A DNA stretch of 64,000 nucleotides from Massilia sp. TS11. GTDB taxonomy: Bacteria > Pseudomonadota > Gammaproteobacteria > Burkholderiales > Burkholderiaceae_D. Every line of letters begins with the position of its first letter. The first letter of the stretch is position 1. Below are positions 23,924-33,610 of the stretch, in pieces. A model generated the notes under the pieces. It saw only the letters and a list, made by a program, of their open reading frames with translations. It was not told the DNA's origin and did no database searches. A program made the position numbers and the translations under genes. The DNA lies in contig NZ_JAKLTS010000004.1 in assembly GCF_022012445.1 (NCBI RefSeq), positions 300,229-364,228 of the forward strand. The letters are read 5' to 3'.

Positions 23924-25588
23924 TCAGGCCGGGAGCGGCGCCGCTTTGGCGCCGAGACTGGCGGCCAGCTGGGTCGCCAGGCGCGCCGTGATGCCGTAGA
24001 TCGACAACTGCGGGTTGGCGCCGATCGATGTCGGGAACAGCGACCCGTCGTGCACCGACAGATTGCGCACGCCATGGTAGCGGCCGTTGGCGGCCACCAC
24101 GCCGAGGCGCTCGTCGTCGGACAGCGCGCAGCCGCCCATGACGTGGGCCGACACCACACGGCACAGCCCGGTTTCATAGGGCAAGGCGGCGATGCCGGCC
24201 TTGGCCTGGGCCCAGCTCGTGTAGGCTGGCGCCGTCTCATGGGTCGGCTGGACCGTGCGGGCGCCCGAGGCGAACTGGATTTCGGCCATGGTCAGCAGCG
24301 CGCGCTTGACGCCGTCCCAGATGGCGGGCGTGATCGGATAGTCGAGCACGGGCGAGCCGTCGGCGCGCAGACTGACGCTGCCGCCCGGGGAATCCGGATG
24401 GAAGCCGTCGCGCAGCAGGGCCAGCAGCGCGTGCGCGTGCGGGAACTGGCGCATGACCTCGGCGTGGCCCTGGCCGAAGCCCTGCATCGTGGTCGACAGC
24501 AGCACCGGGTGCAAGGGCGGCGCCTCGAGCTTGTAGCCGACCGGGCCGTCGATGGCCTGGGTGCCGAGGAAGTGGTCGGAGTACAGGGTCTGCGGCGCGC
24601 CCTGGTAGCCTTTGACTTCCTGCTCGTACAGGCCGGCCGAAATCACGGTCGGATGCAGGAAGGTGCGCGTGCCCAGCAGGCCGTGCGGATTCGGCGCGTT
24701 CGAGCGCAGCAGCAGCGCCGGGGTGTTGATCGCCCCGCCGGCGAGCACATAGTGGCGCGCGCGCACGCTCAGACGGCGTCCGCTCGGCGCCTGGCCAGCC
24801 GCATCCAGGGCCGTGACTTGCAGATGGTCGACGGCGTCGCCGCGGAACACCAGCTGCTCGGCGCGGGCGCGCGTCAACAGCGTGGCGCCGAGATCGAGGG
24901 CGGCGGGAATCGTGGTCACCAGCATCGACTGCTTGGCATTGGTCGGGCAGCCCATGCCGCAGTAGCCGAGGTTCCAGCAGCCGCGCACATTGCGCCGGAT
25001 CGCCGCGACCGGGATGCCGAGCTTGTCGGCCCCGGTCTTGAGCAGGGCATTGTTTTCGTTCGGCGCCGCCATCCAGGTCGAGACGTTCAGGCGCTGCTCC
25101 ATCAGCTCGAACCAGGGCGCCAGCGCGGCCGAGCTGTAGTCCTTCAGCCCATACTGCTTCTGCCAGAAGGCGAGCGTGGTCTCGGGCGTGCGAAAGCTCG
25201 AGGTCCAGTTGACCGTGGTCGAGCCGCCGACCGTGCGGCCCTGGAGGATATTGATGCCCTTGTCCTTGGTCTTGCGCGCGGCCGACTCCTGGTACAGGCT
25301 CGGATAGGCCTCGGCCTCGCGCATCTTGAAGTCGCGCGAGGATTTCAGCATGCCCTCCTCGATGATCAGAACCTTGAGTCCGGCCTGGGCCAGGATCTCG
25401 GCGGTGACGCCGCCGCCGGCGCCGCTGCCGACGATGGCGACATCGGCCTCATAGCTGGCGTCGTGCTCGAGCCGGCTGGCGTCGACCACTTGCCAGCCGC
25501 GCTGCAGGCCAGCCTGGATCGGATCGGGAATGACGGTCGGCGTCGGCGCCACCGCCTCGCTCATGCGGATGGAGATGTTGTCGCTCAT
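23924..25588 (-). CDS. GMC family FAD-dependent alcohol oxidoreductase
   Basis: 554 residues. The FAD-binding motif is VAIVGSGAGGGVTAEIL (GSGAGGG at 54-60) and a second nucleotide contact is GRTVGGSTTVNW. The block YCGMGCPTNAKQS is characteristic of the long-chain alcohol oxidase/cholesterol oxidase side of the family. The C-terminus has HVMGGCALSDD and SIGANPQLSIYG, the catalytic His and Asn region. No signal peptide is present; the small Tat protein encoded three bases upstream could carry it across the membrane. Substrate is probably an aliphatic or sterol-like alcohol (inference). Confidence 0.88.
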   Translation of the reverse strand: MSDNISIRMSEAVAPTPTVIPDPIQAGLQRGWQVVDASRLEHDASYEADVAIVGSGAGGGVTAEILAQAGLKVLIIEEGMLKSSRDFKMREAEAYPSLYQESAARKTKDKGINILQGRTVGGSTTVNWTSSFRTPETTLAFWQKQYGLKDYSSAALAPWFELMEQRLNVSTWMAAPNENNALLKTGADKLGIPVAAIRRNVRGCWNLGYCGMGCPTNAKQSMLVTTIPAALDLGATLLTRARAEQLVFRGDAVDHLQVTALDAAGQAPSGRRLSVRARHYVLAGGAINTPALLLRSNAPNPHGLLGTRTFLHPTVISAGLYEQEVKGYQGAPQTLYSDHFLGTQAIDGPVGYKLEAPPLHPVLLSTTMQGFGQGHAEVMRQFPHAHALLALLRDGFHPDSPGGSVSLRADGSPVLDYPITPAIWDGVKRALLTMAEIQFASGARTVQPTHETAPAYTSWAQAKAGIAALPYETGLCRVVSAHVMGGCALSDDERLGVVAANGRYHGVRNLSVHDGSLFPTSIGANPQLSIYGITARLATQLAASLGAKAAPLPA

Positions 25589-25591
25589 GGT

Positions 25592-26113
25592 TCAGCTCAG
25601 TTCCTTGATCGGGCCCGGATAGCCGATGGCGGCCCAGCTGGCCGGATTGCCGTACCAGGCGCCGATGATCAGGTCGTGCAGGGCCGCGTAGGCCGGGCGC
25701 AGGGCCGCGATGCGGTGCGTGCGCCAGCTTTGCAGAAAGGCGCTGACCTGGGCCGGCGTGGCCTCGGGCCAGCTGGCCGGCACCCCGGCCAGGAAGCGCC
25801 GCACGGGGCCCAGCGCCAGCAGGCCGAACAGGTCGCGCACTTCCTGCTGGGCGTCGCGGGTCAGGCCGAGGATGGCGCGCTGGACTCCAGCGCGCGTGCT
25901 GGCCAGGGCCGCGGCACGGCCGGCATCGGTCGGCAAGGCGCCGGCCAGTACGGCTGGAATGATGGCGTCGAGAATGCTCACGGCCTCGGCATCGAGCACG
26001 AAGGGAGCGGCCGGGGTGGCCGGGCGGCTCAGGCGATAGACGCCGCCGCCGATGGCCAGCACGGCCGCGCCTGCCAGGCCCAGCTTGAGGAAGGATCTGC
26101 GAGAAGTGCCCAT
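25592..26113 (-). CDS. Tat-exported small subunit of the GMC dehydrogenase
   Basis: 173 residues starting with a twin-arginine signal, TSRRSFLKLGLAGAAVLA. The rest (VLDAEAVSILDAIIPAVL, then helices up to GYPGPIKELS) resembles gluconate 2-dehydrogenase subunit 3-type partners that chaperone and co-export GMC flavoproteins. The ATG at 26113 has GGAG only two bases away; a GTG at 26143 with GGTGGAG ten bases upstream would add ten residues and is a real alternative. It heads the unit small subunit-GMC-lipase. Confidence 0.78.
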   Translation of the reverse strand: MGTSRRSFLKLGLAGAAVLAIGGGVYRLSRPATPAAPFVLDAEAVSILDAIIPAVLAGALPTDAGRAAALASTRAGVQRAILGLTRDAQQEVRDLFGLLALGPVRRFLAGVPASWPEATPAQVSAFLQSWRTHRIAALRPAYAALHDLIIGAWYGNPASWAAIGYPGPIKELS

Positions 26114-26221
26114 GTCTCCGGATTCTGGAATGTTTTGGGGCACAGTCTACGCGCTCCACCCGGGGCGCCGTCAAACTAAAATAGAGGGAATCGTCTACTG
26201 CTTTCTGATACAAGCTGCTGC

Positions 26222-26935
26222 ATGAAGAAGCAAGAACTGCTGGCCACCCTCGCCCGCGAGCTGCAGGCCGTCAAGGCCGAACGCCTGGCCGCGCGCCAGG
26301 CCCCGGCCCTGCTGGCTGCGCGCACCGCCCTCAAGGATTACCAGGCGGCGCGCCTGGCGCGCACCCATGCCGACCTGCTGGCCGATCCCGACACCCAGGG
26401 CGCCGCCCTGTTCTTTCTCGAAGAACTGTATGGCTCGCACGACCTGTGCCAGCGCGACGCCGACCTCGAACGCGTGATTCCGACCATGCAGCGCCTGCTG
26501 CCGACCGAAGCCCTGGCCGCCATCACCGACGCCATCGTGCTCGACGCCCTGTCCGAGAAGCTCGACACGGCGATGGCGCGCGCGCTCGGGCCGCGCTTCG
26601 TCGAGGCCGACTACATCGCCGCCTACCGCAAGGTGTGCACGCCGGCCGAGCGCGCGCGCCAGCTCGCCCTGGTGGCCGCCCTGGGCGAGGCCCTGTGCCA
26701 GCTGGTGCGGATCCCCCTGCTGTCCGGCACCTTGAAACTGATGCGCAAACCGGCCGAACTGGCCGGCTTGGGCCAGCTCCAGCAGTTTCTCGAGCGCGGC
26801 TTCAGCAGCTTTCGGGCCATGCGCCGCCCGGCCGACTTCGTCCAGACCGTGGTGCAGCGCGAGCGCGCGCTGATGGACGCCTATTTCAGCGGCAGCGTTT
26901 CTGCATCTGGGCCGCCACCCCACGCAGGATATTGA
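26222..26935 (+). CDS. Conserved hypothetical protein
   Basis: 237 residues, mainly helical, no signal peptide or membrane segment. Recognisable blocks are ALFFLEELYGSHDLCQRDADLERVIP-like at 60-85 and FLERGFSSFRAMRRPADFV near the end; I know such proteins in beta- and gamma-proteobacteria but no function. The last 50 bases overlap the convergent trmJ gene. Confidence 0.72.
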   Translation: MKKQELLATLARELQAVKAERLAARQAPALLAARTALKDYQAARLARTHADLLADPDTQGAALFFLEELYGSHDLCQRDADLERVIPTMQRLLPTEALAAITDAIVLDALSEKLDTAMARALGPRFVEADYIAAYRKVCTPAERARQLALVAALGEALCQLVRIPLLSGTLKLMRKPAELAGLGQLQQFLERGFSSFRAMRRPADFVQTVVQRERALMDAYFSGSVSASGPPPHAGY

Positions 26936-27641
26936 CTTCCTCGACCTCGAGCTGGGTACGGGCGAACAGGCGGCGCAGGCGCGGCATCAGCTTCTTCGGG
27001 TTATTGGCATCGAGAAAGCCGATCTCGACCAGGGCCTGTTCCAGGTGCTGGTACATGCCCTCGATCTGGGCCACGCTGGCCGCCTCGCCGCTAAAACCGA
27101 TGAGCGGGTCGCCGACCGCGCCGTCGGTGGCGGCCATCCGGCATTCGTAGGCGCAGACCTGGGCCGCCTGGGCCAGATTCAAGGACGAATAGGCGGGATT
27201 GGCCGGAATATTGACCAGCACATTGGCCTGGGCCACGACCTCGTTCGGCAGGCCGAAGCGCTCGTTGCCGAAGATCAGGGCCGCATGCAGGGCCGGCTGG
27301 CTGTGCAGTTGGGTGGCCAGCTGGCGCGGACTGAGCACCGGCGGCGAGAACTCGCGCAGGCGCGCCGAGACGGCGGCGGCAAAATTGCAGCCGGCCAGGG
27401 CCGCTTCCATGCTGTCGACCACGCGCGCGCCTTCGAGCACGTCGAGCGCGCCGCTGGCAAAGGCCAGCGCTTCCTCATCGCGCAGGGCGTCGGCGTGGCG
27501 CGGCCGCACCAGCACAAGATCGCTGAAGCCCATGGTTTTCATGGCGCGCGCCACGCTGCCGATATTTCCGGCCCGGCTGGTTTCGACCAGCACAAAACGC
27601 AGGCGCGCAAACAGGGAAGTGTCGGAAACGGTCGGCTTCAT
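26886..27641 (-). CDS. trmJ: tRNA (cytidine/uridine-32-2'-O)-methyltransferase
   Basis: 251 residues of the SPOUT class. Signature blocks: SRAGNIGSVARAMKTMGF (motif 1), LIFGNERFGLPNE (motif 2) and NIPANPAYSSLNLAQAAQV (motif 3), which builds the trefoil knot that binds AdoMet. It methylates ribose at tRNA position 32. It is divergent from suhB, the same pairing as in E. coli. Its 3' end overlaps the neighbouring hypothetical gene by 50 bases. Confidence 0.93.
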   Translation of the reverse strand: MKPTVSDTSLFARLRFVLVETSRAGNIGSVARAMKTMGFSDLVLVRPRHADALRDEEALAFASGALDVLEGARVVDSMEAALAGCNFAAAVSARLREFSPPVLSPRQLATQLHSQPALHAALIFGNERFGLPNEVVAQANVLVNIPANPAYSSLNLAQAAQVCAYECRMAATDGAVGDPLIGFSGEAASVAQIEGMYQHLEQALVEIGFLDANNPKKLMPRLRRLFARTQLEVEEVNILRGVAAQMQKRCR

Positions 27642-27780
27642 TTACAATAGCGGGATCGCGCAGTGGAAAAACCGCATTGTACGGCCCCTGCCCCGCTCTT
27701 TGTCATTCTTGTTCTGTGCCGTCCCGGTCCTGCGCCACGCTGCGCGGCCGGCGGTCGCGTTTTCTTTTTAGGTAGCCAAC

Positions 27781-28563
27781 ATGCATCCGATGCTCAATAC
27801 GGCTGTGAAAGCCGCTCGCCGCGGCGCCGCCGTGATCAACCGTGCGTCCTTCGACCTGGACCGCGTTAATGTCTCTGAGAAACAACCCAACGATTTCGTG
27901 ACCGACGTCGACCAGGCGGCCGAGCAGGCCATCATCGAAGTCCTGCTCAAGGCCTACCCCGACCACGCCATCCTCGGCGAAGAATCGGGCGCCTCGCAGA
28001 ACCTGCATGACGAGAGCGAAAACGTGTGGATCATCGACCCGATCGACGGCACCACCAACTTCGTGCACGGCTACCCGAACTACTGCGTCTCGATCGCGCT
28101 CAAACAAAAAGGCGTGGTCACCCAGGCCGTCGTCTACGATCCGGTGCGCAATGACCTGTTCACGGCCACCAAGGGCGGCGGCGCCTTCCTCAACGAAAAA
28201 CGCATCCGCGTGACGCGCACCGACCGTCTCGCCAATGCCCTGCTGGCCTCGGGCACGAGCGCTGCCGGCCTCGAGCTTTTCCTCAAGATGTATGGCGTGG
28301 TCGCGCCCAAGTGCCGCGCCGTGCGCAATGACGGCTCGGCCGCGCTGGACCTGGCGAATGTCGCCGCCGGCCGCCTCGACGCCTTCTACGAGAAGGGCCT
28401 GAAGGTCTGGGACGTGGCCGCAGGCGCCCTGCTCGTCGCCGAAGCCGGCGGCATCGTCGGCAACTTCACGGGCGAGTCGGAATTCATGGACAAGGGCCAG
28501 GTCATCGCCGCCAGCCCGAAGGTCTATGCCCAGCTGATCCCCCTGCTGAGCCCGTTCGCGTAA
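27781..28563 (+). CDS. suhB: Inositol-1-monophosphatase SuhB
   Basis: 260 residues. Metal-binding motifs are intact: GEESG, then [15 protein letters not shown] and, near the end, [17 protein letters not shown]. It hydrolyses inositol monophosphate, and in E. coli also takes part in the rRNA antitermination complex. The gene is divergent from trmJ and followed by a GC-rich hairpin. Confidence 0.95.
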   Translation: MHPMLNTAVKAARRGAAVINRASFDLDRVNVSEKQPNDFVTDVDQAAEQAIIEVLLKAYPDHAILGEESGASQNLHDESENVWIIDPIDGTTNFVHGYPNYCVSIALKQKGVVTQAVVYDPVRNDLFTATKGGGAFLNEKRIRVTRTDRLANALLASGTSAAGLELFLKMYGVVAPKCRAVRNDGSAALDLANVAAGRLDAFYEKGLKVWDVAAGALLVAEAGGIVGNFTGESEFMDKGQVIAASPKVYAQLIPLLSPFA

Positions 28564-28580
28564 ATACTCATCGAAATGAT

Positions 28581-28610
28581 TCGTCGTGGCAACAAATAGT
28601 GCCACGACGA
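28581..28610 (+). terminator. Hairpin after suhB
   Basis: TCGTCGTGGCA (28581-28591), an 8-base loop, TGCCACGACGA (28600-28610): an 11-bp perfect stem 17 bases after the suhB stop. No T run follows, so it may only protect the mRNA end or act with Rho. Confidence 0.5.
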
Positions 28611-28622
28611 CAACGCTATTGC

Positions 28623-28651
28623 TTTACCTCAAGATTCAAACCGGGTACAAT
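28623..28651 (+). promoter_or_regulatory. Candidate rhlE promoter
   Basis: TTTACC (28623-28628), a 17-base spacer, TACAAT (28646-28651), about 58 bases before the rhlE ATG. Confidence 0.5.
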
Positions 28652-28709
28652 TGCGGCATTTGGGATGCGAAATTCATCCCGCCGCACCACCAACCCGAAG
28701 AATCTCACA

Positions 28710-30095
28710 ATGCAGTTTTCCGAACTCGGCCTGGCCGAACCCATCGTCCGCGCCGTTGCTGAAGCGGGCTATTCGCAGCCCACGCCGATCCAGGCCCAGG
28801 CCATTCCCGCCATCCTGCAAGGGGGCGATCTGCTGGCCGGCGCCCAGACCGGCACCGGCAAGACCGCCGGTTTCACCCTCCCCATGCTGCACCGCCTGTC
28901 GACCGACGCCACCGGCTTGGCTTTGAGCAACAAGCAGACCAAACGCCGCATCCGCGCCCTGGTGCTGACGCCCACGCGCGAACTGGCGGCCCAGGTCGAA
29001 GACAGCGTGCGCACCTATGGCAAGTACACCAAGCTCAACTCGGCCGTGATCTTCGGCGGGGTCGGCATCAATCCCCAGATCAAGCAGCTCGAACACGGTG
29101 TCGACATCCTGGTGGCCACGCCGGGCCGCCTGCTCGACCACATGGGCCAGGGCACGGTCGACCTGCGCCATATCGAAATTCTGGTGCTCGACGAAGCCGA
29201 CCGCATGCTCGACATGGGCTTCATCCGCGACATCCGCAAAGTCCTCGACGCCCTGCCGCCCAAGCGCCAGAACCTGCTGTTCTCGGCCACCTTCTCGGAC
29301 GAAATCAAGGCCCTGGCCGACAGCCTGCTGAATAATCCGGCCTCGATCGAAGTGGCGCGCCGCAATTCCACGGTGGAAGTGATTCAGCAGAAGATTCACC
29401 CGGTCGACCGCGACCGCAAGCATCCGCTGCTGGCGCACCTGATCAAATCGCGCAACTGGCGCCAGGTGCTGGTGTTCACGCGCACCAAGCACGGCGCCAA
29501 CCGCCTGGTCGAGCAGCTCGGCAAGGAAGGCATCGGCGCCCTCGCCATCCACGGCAACAAGAGCCAGGCGGCGCGCACGCGCGCCCTCAACGAATTCAAG
29601 GACGGCGAACTGCAGGTGCTGGTGGCGACCGACATCGCCGCACGCGGGATCGACATCGACCAGCTGCCGCACGTGGTCAATTACGACCTGCCGAATGTGC
29701 CGGAAGACTATGTGCACCGGATCGGCCGCACCGGCCGCGCTGGTGCCGCCGGCGAGGCCGTGTCCCTGGTCTGCGTCGATGAACACATCATGCTGCGCGA
29801 CATCGAACGTCTGATCAAACAGACGCTTCCGCGCGAAGTGATCGATGGCTTCGAGCCCGATCCGAACGCGCGCCCGCAGCCGATCCAGCTGCGCAGCGGC
29901 GAGCGCGGCCACCGCAACCCGCGTCCGGGCCAGCGCCCGAGCGGGCATGGCGGCGGCGCCGGCGGCCATGGCGGCGGCGGTGGCGGCCGGGCACAAGGCG
30001 GCGGTAAGCCGGGCGGCTTCAGCGGCCATCTGGGCAGCGGGGCCCGCACGGGTGGCCCGCGCCGCAGCCGCAGCGCCGACCGCGATCGCGACTAA
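28710..30095 (+). CDS. rhlE: DEAD-box RNA helicase RhlE
   Basis: 461 residues. All DEAD-box motifs are present: Q motif [11 protein letters not shown], motif I AQTGTGKT, Ia [30 protein letters not shown], and C-domain RGIDI and [10 protein letters not shown]. The C-terminal 80 residues form a Gly/Arg/His-rich basic tail ([15 protein letters not shown]) as in RhlE, which can promote phase separation and RNA binding. ATG at 28710 begins the usual MQFSELGL start; the longer open frame lacks family similarity. An intrinsic terminator follows. Confidence 0.94.
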   Translation: MQFSELGLAEPIVRAVAEAGYSQPTPIQAQAIPAILQGGDLLAGAQTGTGKTAGFTLPMLHRLSTDATGLALSNKQTKRRIRALVLTPTRELAAQVEDSVRTYGKYTKLNSAVIFGGVGINPQIKQLEHGVDILVATPGRLLDHMGQGTVDLRHIEILVLDEADRMLDMGFIRDIRKVLDALPPKRQNLLFSATFSDEIKALADSLLNNPASIEVARRNSTVEVIQQKIHPVDRDRKHPLLAHLIKSRNWRQVLVFTRTKHGANRLVEQLGKEGIGALAIHGNKSQAARTRALNEFKDGELQVLVATDIAARGIDIDQLPHVVNYDLPNVPEDYVHRIGRTGRAGAAGEAVSLVCVDEHIMLRDIERLIKQTLPREVIDGFEPDPNARPQPIQLRSGERGHRNPRPGQRPSGHGGGAGGHGGGGGGRAQGGGKPGGFSGHLGSGARTGGPRRSRSADRDRD

Positions 30096-30123
30096 TTAGC
30101 TGAGGCGGCTTCGGCCGCTTTCG

Positions 30124-30153
30124 TCGCCTGTCGCTTGACAGGCGATTTTTTTT
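30124..30153 (+). terminator. Intrinsic terminator after rhlE
   Basis: TCGCCTGTC (30124-30132), GCTT loop, GACAGGCGA (30137-30145), followed by eight T (30146-30153). Confidence 0.93.
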
Positions 30154-30195
30154 GACAGATACTTGCATCATCAAACATCATTCAATGAGATAACA

Positions 30196-30636
30196 ATGAG
30201 TATGCAAGCCCTGGATGTCTGTCTTCAGCTCGCGCGCACCGAGGCCATCCTCGTGCGCCGCTTCGATGCCACGCTCGGCAGCGTGCACGGCATCAGCTTT
30301 GGCGACTACCATCTGCTCCAGCATCTGGGACGCGCGCCCGGCCTGCGCCTGCGCCGCATCGACCTGGCCGAGCGCCTCGCCCTGACTGCCTCGGGCGTCA
30401 CGCGCTCGCTGCTGAGCCTGGAAAAAATCGGCCTGGTCGAACGCCAGAGCGACCCGCGCGATGCGCGCGTCGGCTACGCGGCCCTGACCGCGGCCGGCCA
30501 GACCCTGCTGCGCGACGCCGAAAGCACGGCCAGCCAGCTGGCCAATGACTTGCTCAAATCGCTTGGGCCCGAGGACCTGCGTTTGCTGGCCGGCCTCCTC
30601 GGACAGATGGCCGGCACCCACCTTGTCATGTCCTGA
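30196..30636 (+). CDS. MarR family transcriptional regulator
   Basis: 146 residues. Winged HTH with RRIDLAERLALTASGVTRSLLSLEKIGLVERQSDPRDARVGYAALT, where DPRDAR is the wing signature. It probably controls the MFS gene that starts six bases after its stop. ATG at 30196 follows GAGATAAC; a second ATG lies two codons later. Confidence 0.88.
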   Translation: MSMQALDVCLQLARTEAILVRRFDATLGSVHGISFGDYHLLQHLGRAPGLRLRRIDLAERLALTASGVTRSLLSLEKIGLVERQSDPRDARVGYAALTAAGQTLLRDAESTASQLANDLLKSLGPEDLRLLAGLLGQMAGTHLVMS

Positions 30637-30642
30637 GGTCCC

Positions 30643-31914
30643 ATGTCGACTGATCATAAAGCCGCCGTTCTGGCGTCCCCGAATTTCCGCTGGCTCATGA
30701 GCGGCGGTCTGATTTCCATGCTGGGCGACCAGTTCAGCATGGTGGCCCTGCCCTGGCTCGTGCTCAAACTGACGGGCAATGCGCTGACCATGGCCTCCGT
30801 GATTGCCCTGATGAGTCTGCCGCGCGCCGTGTTCATCCTGATCGGCGGCGCCGTGGTCGACCGCTACTCGCCCAAGACCGTGCTGATGCTGACCAAGCAT
30901 GTGAACACGGTGCTGCTCGGTCTGCTGGCGGTGATGGTCTACACCAATCTGCTGAGCATGCCCATGCTCTACACGCTGGCCCTGGCGATCGGCCTGGCCT
31001 CGGCCTTCAGCATTCCCTCGGGCAGTTCGATGCTGCCGCGCACCGTGCCGCCCGAACAGCTGCAGGCCGCGAATGGCCTGATGATGGCGATGCGCCAGAT
31101 GACCACGCTGGCCGGTCCGCTGCTGGCCGGCCTGCTGATCGCGCTGGCCGGCGACAGCGCGCACACGGGCGCCGTCAGCGACGCGCGCGGTCTGGCCCTG
31201 GCCTTCGCCTTCGATGCGTTCAGCTTCGCCATATCGGCCTGGACCCTGGCCCAGGTCAAGCCGCGCGACTTGCCCCAGAGCCCAGAGGCGCAGGGCATTC
31301 TGCGCAGCGTCGGCGCCGGTCTGATGATGGTCTGGAACGACCGCCCGCTGCGCGCCTGCTGCCTGTACTGGGGCCTGATGGCCTGCACCGTCGGCGGCAC
31401 CTTCCAGGTCGCGCTGCCGGTGCTGGCCGATACCCGCCTGCATGGCGCCTCGGCCTTCGGCATCCTGATGGCCTCGCATGGCATCGGCACCCTGGTCGGC
31501 ATGGCCCTGTCGGGCATGCTGGGCCGCCTTCGTATCGGCAATCTCGGCACCACCCTGCTGGTGATCGACATGGTCGGCGGCCTGTTCATTCTGCCCATGG
31601 GCCTGGTGCAGCAAACCTGGCAGGGCGTGCTGATCCTGCTGATCATGGGCACGATGGGCGGCTTCATGCAGGTGGCCGTGTTCACCTGGATCCAGCGCCG
31701 CGTGCCGCCCGAGATGCTGGGCCGGATGATGAGCATTTTCATGTTCATCTTCATGGGCCTGGCGCCGCTGGCCTCGGTGCTGACCGGCGCCCTGCTGCAG
31801 GCCAGCTCGCTGTCCTTCCTGTTCCTGGTGGCCGGCGGCCTGCTGTTCGGGCTGGCACTGATGGCCTTCGCTTTCACCCCGATCCGCCAGTTGGCCGATC
31901 CCGAGATGCCCTGA
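30643..31914 (+). CDS. MFS transporter
   Basis: 423 residues with about 12 hydrophobic segments. The loop VVDRYSPKTVLMLTKH between TM2 and TM3 is the MFS motif A region, and the overall pattern (FRWLMSGGLISMLGDQFSMVALPWLVLKLTG) matches the MFS_3/EntS-like exporters of drugs or siderophores. Encoded with the MarR regulator and the Hyi-type isomerase in one short operon. The cargo is unknown. Confidence 0.86.
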   Translation: MSTDHKAAVLASPNFRWLMSGGLISMLGDQFSMVALPWLVLKLTGNALTMASVIALMSLPRAVFILIGGAVVDRYSPKTVLMLTKHVNTVLLGLLAVMVYTNLLSMPMLYTLALAIGLASAFSIPSGSSMLPRTVPPEQLQAANGLMMAMRQMTTLAGPLLAGLLIALAGDSAHTGAVSDARGLALAFAFDAFSFAISAWTLAQVKPRDLPQSPEAQGILRSVGAGLMMVWNDRPLRACCLYWGLMACTVGGTFQVALPVLADTRLHGASAFGILMASHGIGTLVGMALSGMLGRLRIGNLGTTLLVIDMVGGLFILPMGLVQQTWQGVLILLIMGTMGGFMQVAVFTWIQRRVPPEMLGRMMSIFMFIFMGLAPLASVLTGALLQASSLSFLFLVAGGLLFGLALMAFAFTPIRQLADPEMP

Positions 31915-31917
31915 GCC

Positions 31918-32697
31918 ATGCCACGCTTTGCCGCCAATCTGACCATGCTGTTCAATGAGCAGCCCTTTCTCGAGCGCTTCGGCGCGGCGCGCGCCCAGGG
32001 CTTCGACGGTGTCGAATTCCTGTTCCCCTACGCCTACCCGGCGGCCGAGATCGGCGCGCGTCTGGCCGCGCAGCAGCTCGAGCTGGTGCTATTCAATCTG
32101 CCCTGCGGCGACTGGGCGGCCGGCGACCGCGGCCTGGCGGTCGACCCCGCCCGGCGCGGCGCCTTCCAGGACAGCGTCGGCCTGGCGCTCGACTATGCGC
32201 GTGCGCTCGGCGCCACCCGCCTGCACTGCATGGCCGGCATCGTGCCGCCCGGCCTGCACCCGGACGCGGCCGCGGCCTGCTACATCGACAACCTCGGCTT
32301 TGCCGCGCGCGCCTGCGCGGCCCACGGCATCAGCCTGCTGATCGAACCGATCAACCGCTTCAACATGCCCGGCTATTTCCTGCAGTCGAGCGCCCAGGCC
32401 ATGGCCATCCTGGCCGCCGTCGGCGCCCCCAATCTGCGCCTGCAGTACGACATCTACCACGCCCAGCGCAGCGAAGGCGAACTGGCCAATACGATCGCCG
32501 CCCTGCTGCCCCACATCGGCCACATGCAGCTGGCCGACACGCCCGGGCGGCATGAGCCGGGCACGGGCGAGATCGCCTACCGCTTCCTGTTCCAGCACAT
32601 CGACGCGCTCGGCTACACGGGCTGGATCGGCTGTGAATACCGGCCACGCGCCGATACTGTGTCCGGTCTGCGTTGGCGCTTTGATCTAACGCAATAG
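31918..32697 (+). CDS. Hydroxypyruvate isomerase / 2-oxo-tetronate isomerase family protein
   Basis: 259 residues forming a TIM barrel of the AP-endonuclease 2 superfamily. RFAANLTMLFNEQPFLERF, EPINRFNMPGYF, LQYDIYHAQRSEG and GWIGCEYRP are typical of Hyi/OtnI, with metal ligands Glu in IEPIN, Asp in YDIYH, and the final Glu in GCEY. It would interconvert hydroxypyruvate and tartronate semialdehyde or act on 2-oxo-tetronates. It starts three bases after the MFS stop. Confidence 0.88.
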   Translation: MPRFAANLTMLFNEQPFLERFGAARAQGFDGVEFLFPYAYPAAEIGARLAAQQLELVLFNLPCGDWAAGDRGLAVDPARRGAFQDSVGLALDYARALGATRLHCMAGIVPPGLHPDAAAACYIDNLGFAARACAAHGISLLIEPINRFNMPGYFLQSSAQAMAILAAVGAPNLRLQYDIYHAQRSEGELANTIAALLPHIGHMQLADTPGRHEPGTGEIAYRFLFQHIDALGYTGWIGCEYRPRADTVSGLRWRFDLTQ

Positions 32698-32762
32698 CCG
32701 AGCGCGCCCACACGGCAAGATAGCCCCAGCCGCGATTGACCCGCGGCAAGAAAGGGGTGTCC

Positions 32763-33608
32763 ATGCTTGTCCGCCGCCTGTGCCTGCTGCTGTGCAGTCT
32801 GCTGCTGGTCGCCTGCGCCAGCCAGCCCCTCAGTCTGCAGGAGGTGCGCGACTTTTCCGTCCAGTCCGTCAAGCTGACCGGCTATGCCGAGCTGTCGACC
32901 CGCTTTCGCGACACCTACCAGCGCGAGCACCCGTATCTGCCGCCGACGGCCGACAAACAGGCCAGGGAAAACGACAGCAAGCGGCGCGCGCTGTATGGCG
33001 AATTCATCAGCGTGCAAAAGACCCTGGTGCTGTACATGCAGACCCTGGGCGTGCTGGCCGGCGACGCCCGCTTCGACCTATCGGCCCAGGTCGACGACCT
33101 GGGCGCCAGCCTGCATGCCAATGCCGAGGTCGGCCTCGACCAGCGTCATGTGGACGCCTATTCCTCCCTGACCCGCCTGCTGACCCACGTGATCGCCTCG
33201 GGCTACCAGAGCCGCTCGGTCGAGACCATGGTGCGCGACGGCGACACCGACGTCCAGCTGCTGCTGGAGGCGATGATCAATCTGACGCGCTACTACGCCA
33301 AGACCCATGCGAACGAAAAGCGCACGGTGCTCGGCCTGTTCGAGGTGGAGCTGCCATTTACCAAGCCGCAAGACCGTCTGCTGGCCACGCTGGCGCGCGT
33401 CCATTACCTGAACAAGGTCACCGAATACCAGCTCGTGGAAAAGCGCTTCGACCTGGCGGCCCAGGGCCTGAGCAAGGTGGCCCTCGGGCATCAGCGCCTG
33501 CGCGAGCACCTGCATGATGTGCATGGCGAGGAACTGCGCGCGCAACTGCGCCAGATCGGCGCCGACCTGCGCCGCATTTACAACAGCCTGGAACGCGACA
33601 CCATCTGA
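32763..33608 (+). CDS. Lipoprotein of unknown function
   Basis: 281 residues beginning with a lipoprotein signal (LCLLLCSLLLVACAS; lipobox LVAC). The mature part is all-helical with no motif I recognise. AAAGGGG lies before the ATG at 32763, which is preferred to an upstream in-frame start because it puts the signal at the N-terminus. The next gene starts two bases after the stop, so the two products probably work together at the envelope. Confidence 0.7.
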   Translation: MLVRRLCLLLCSLLLVACASQPLSLQEVRDFSVQSVKLTGYAELSTRFRDTYQREHPYLPPTADKQARENDSKRRALYGEFISVQKTLVLYMQTLGVLAGDARFDLSAQVDDLGASLHANAEVGLDQRHVDAYSSLTRLLTHVIASGYQSRSVETMVRDGDTDVQLLLEAMINLTRYYAKTHANEKRTVLGLFEVELPFTKPQDRLLATLARVHYLNKVTEYQLVEKRFDLAAQGLSKVALGHQRLREHLHDVHGEELRAQLRQIGADLRRIYNSLERDTI

Positions 33609-33610
33609 CC

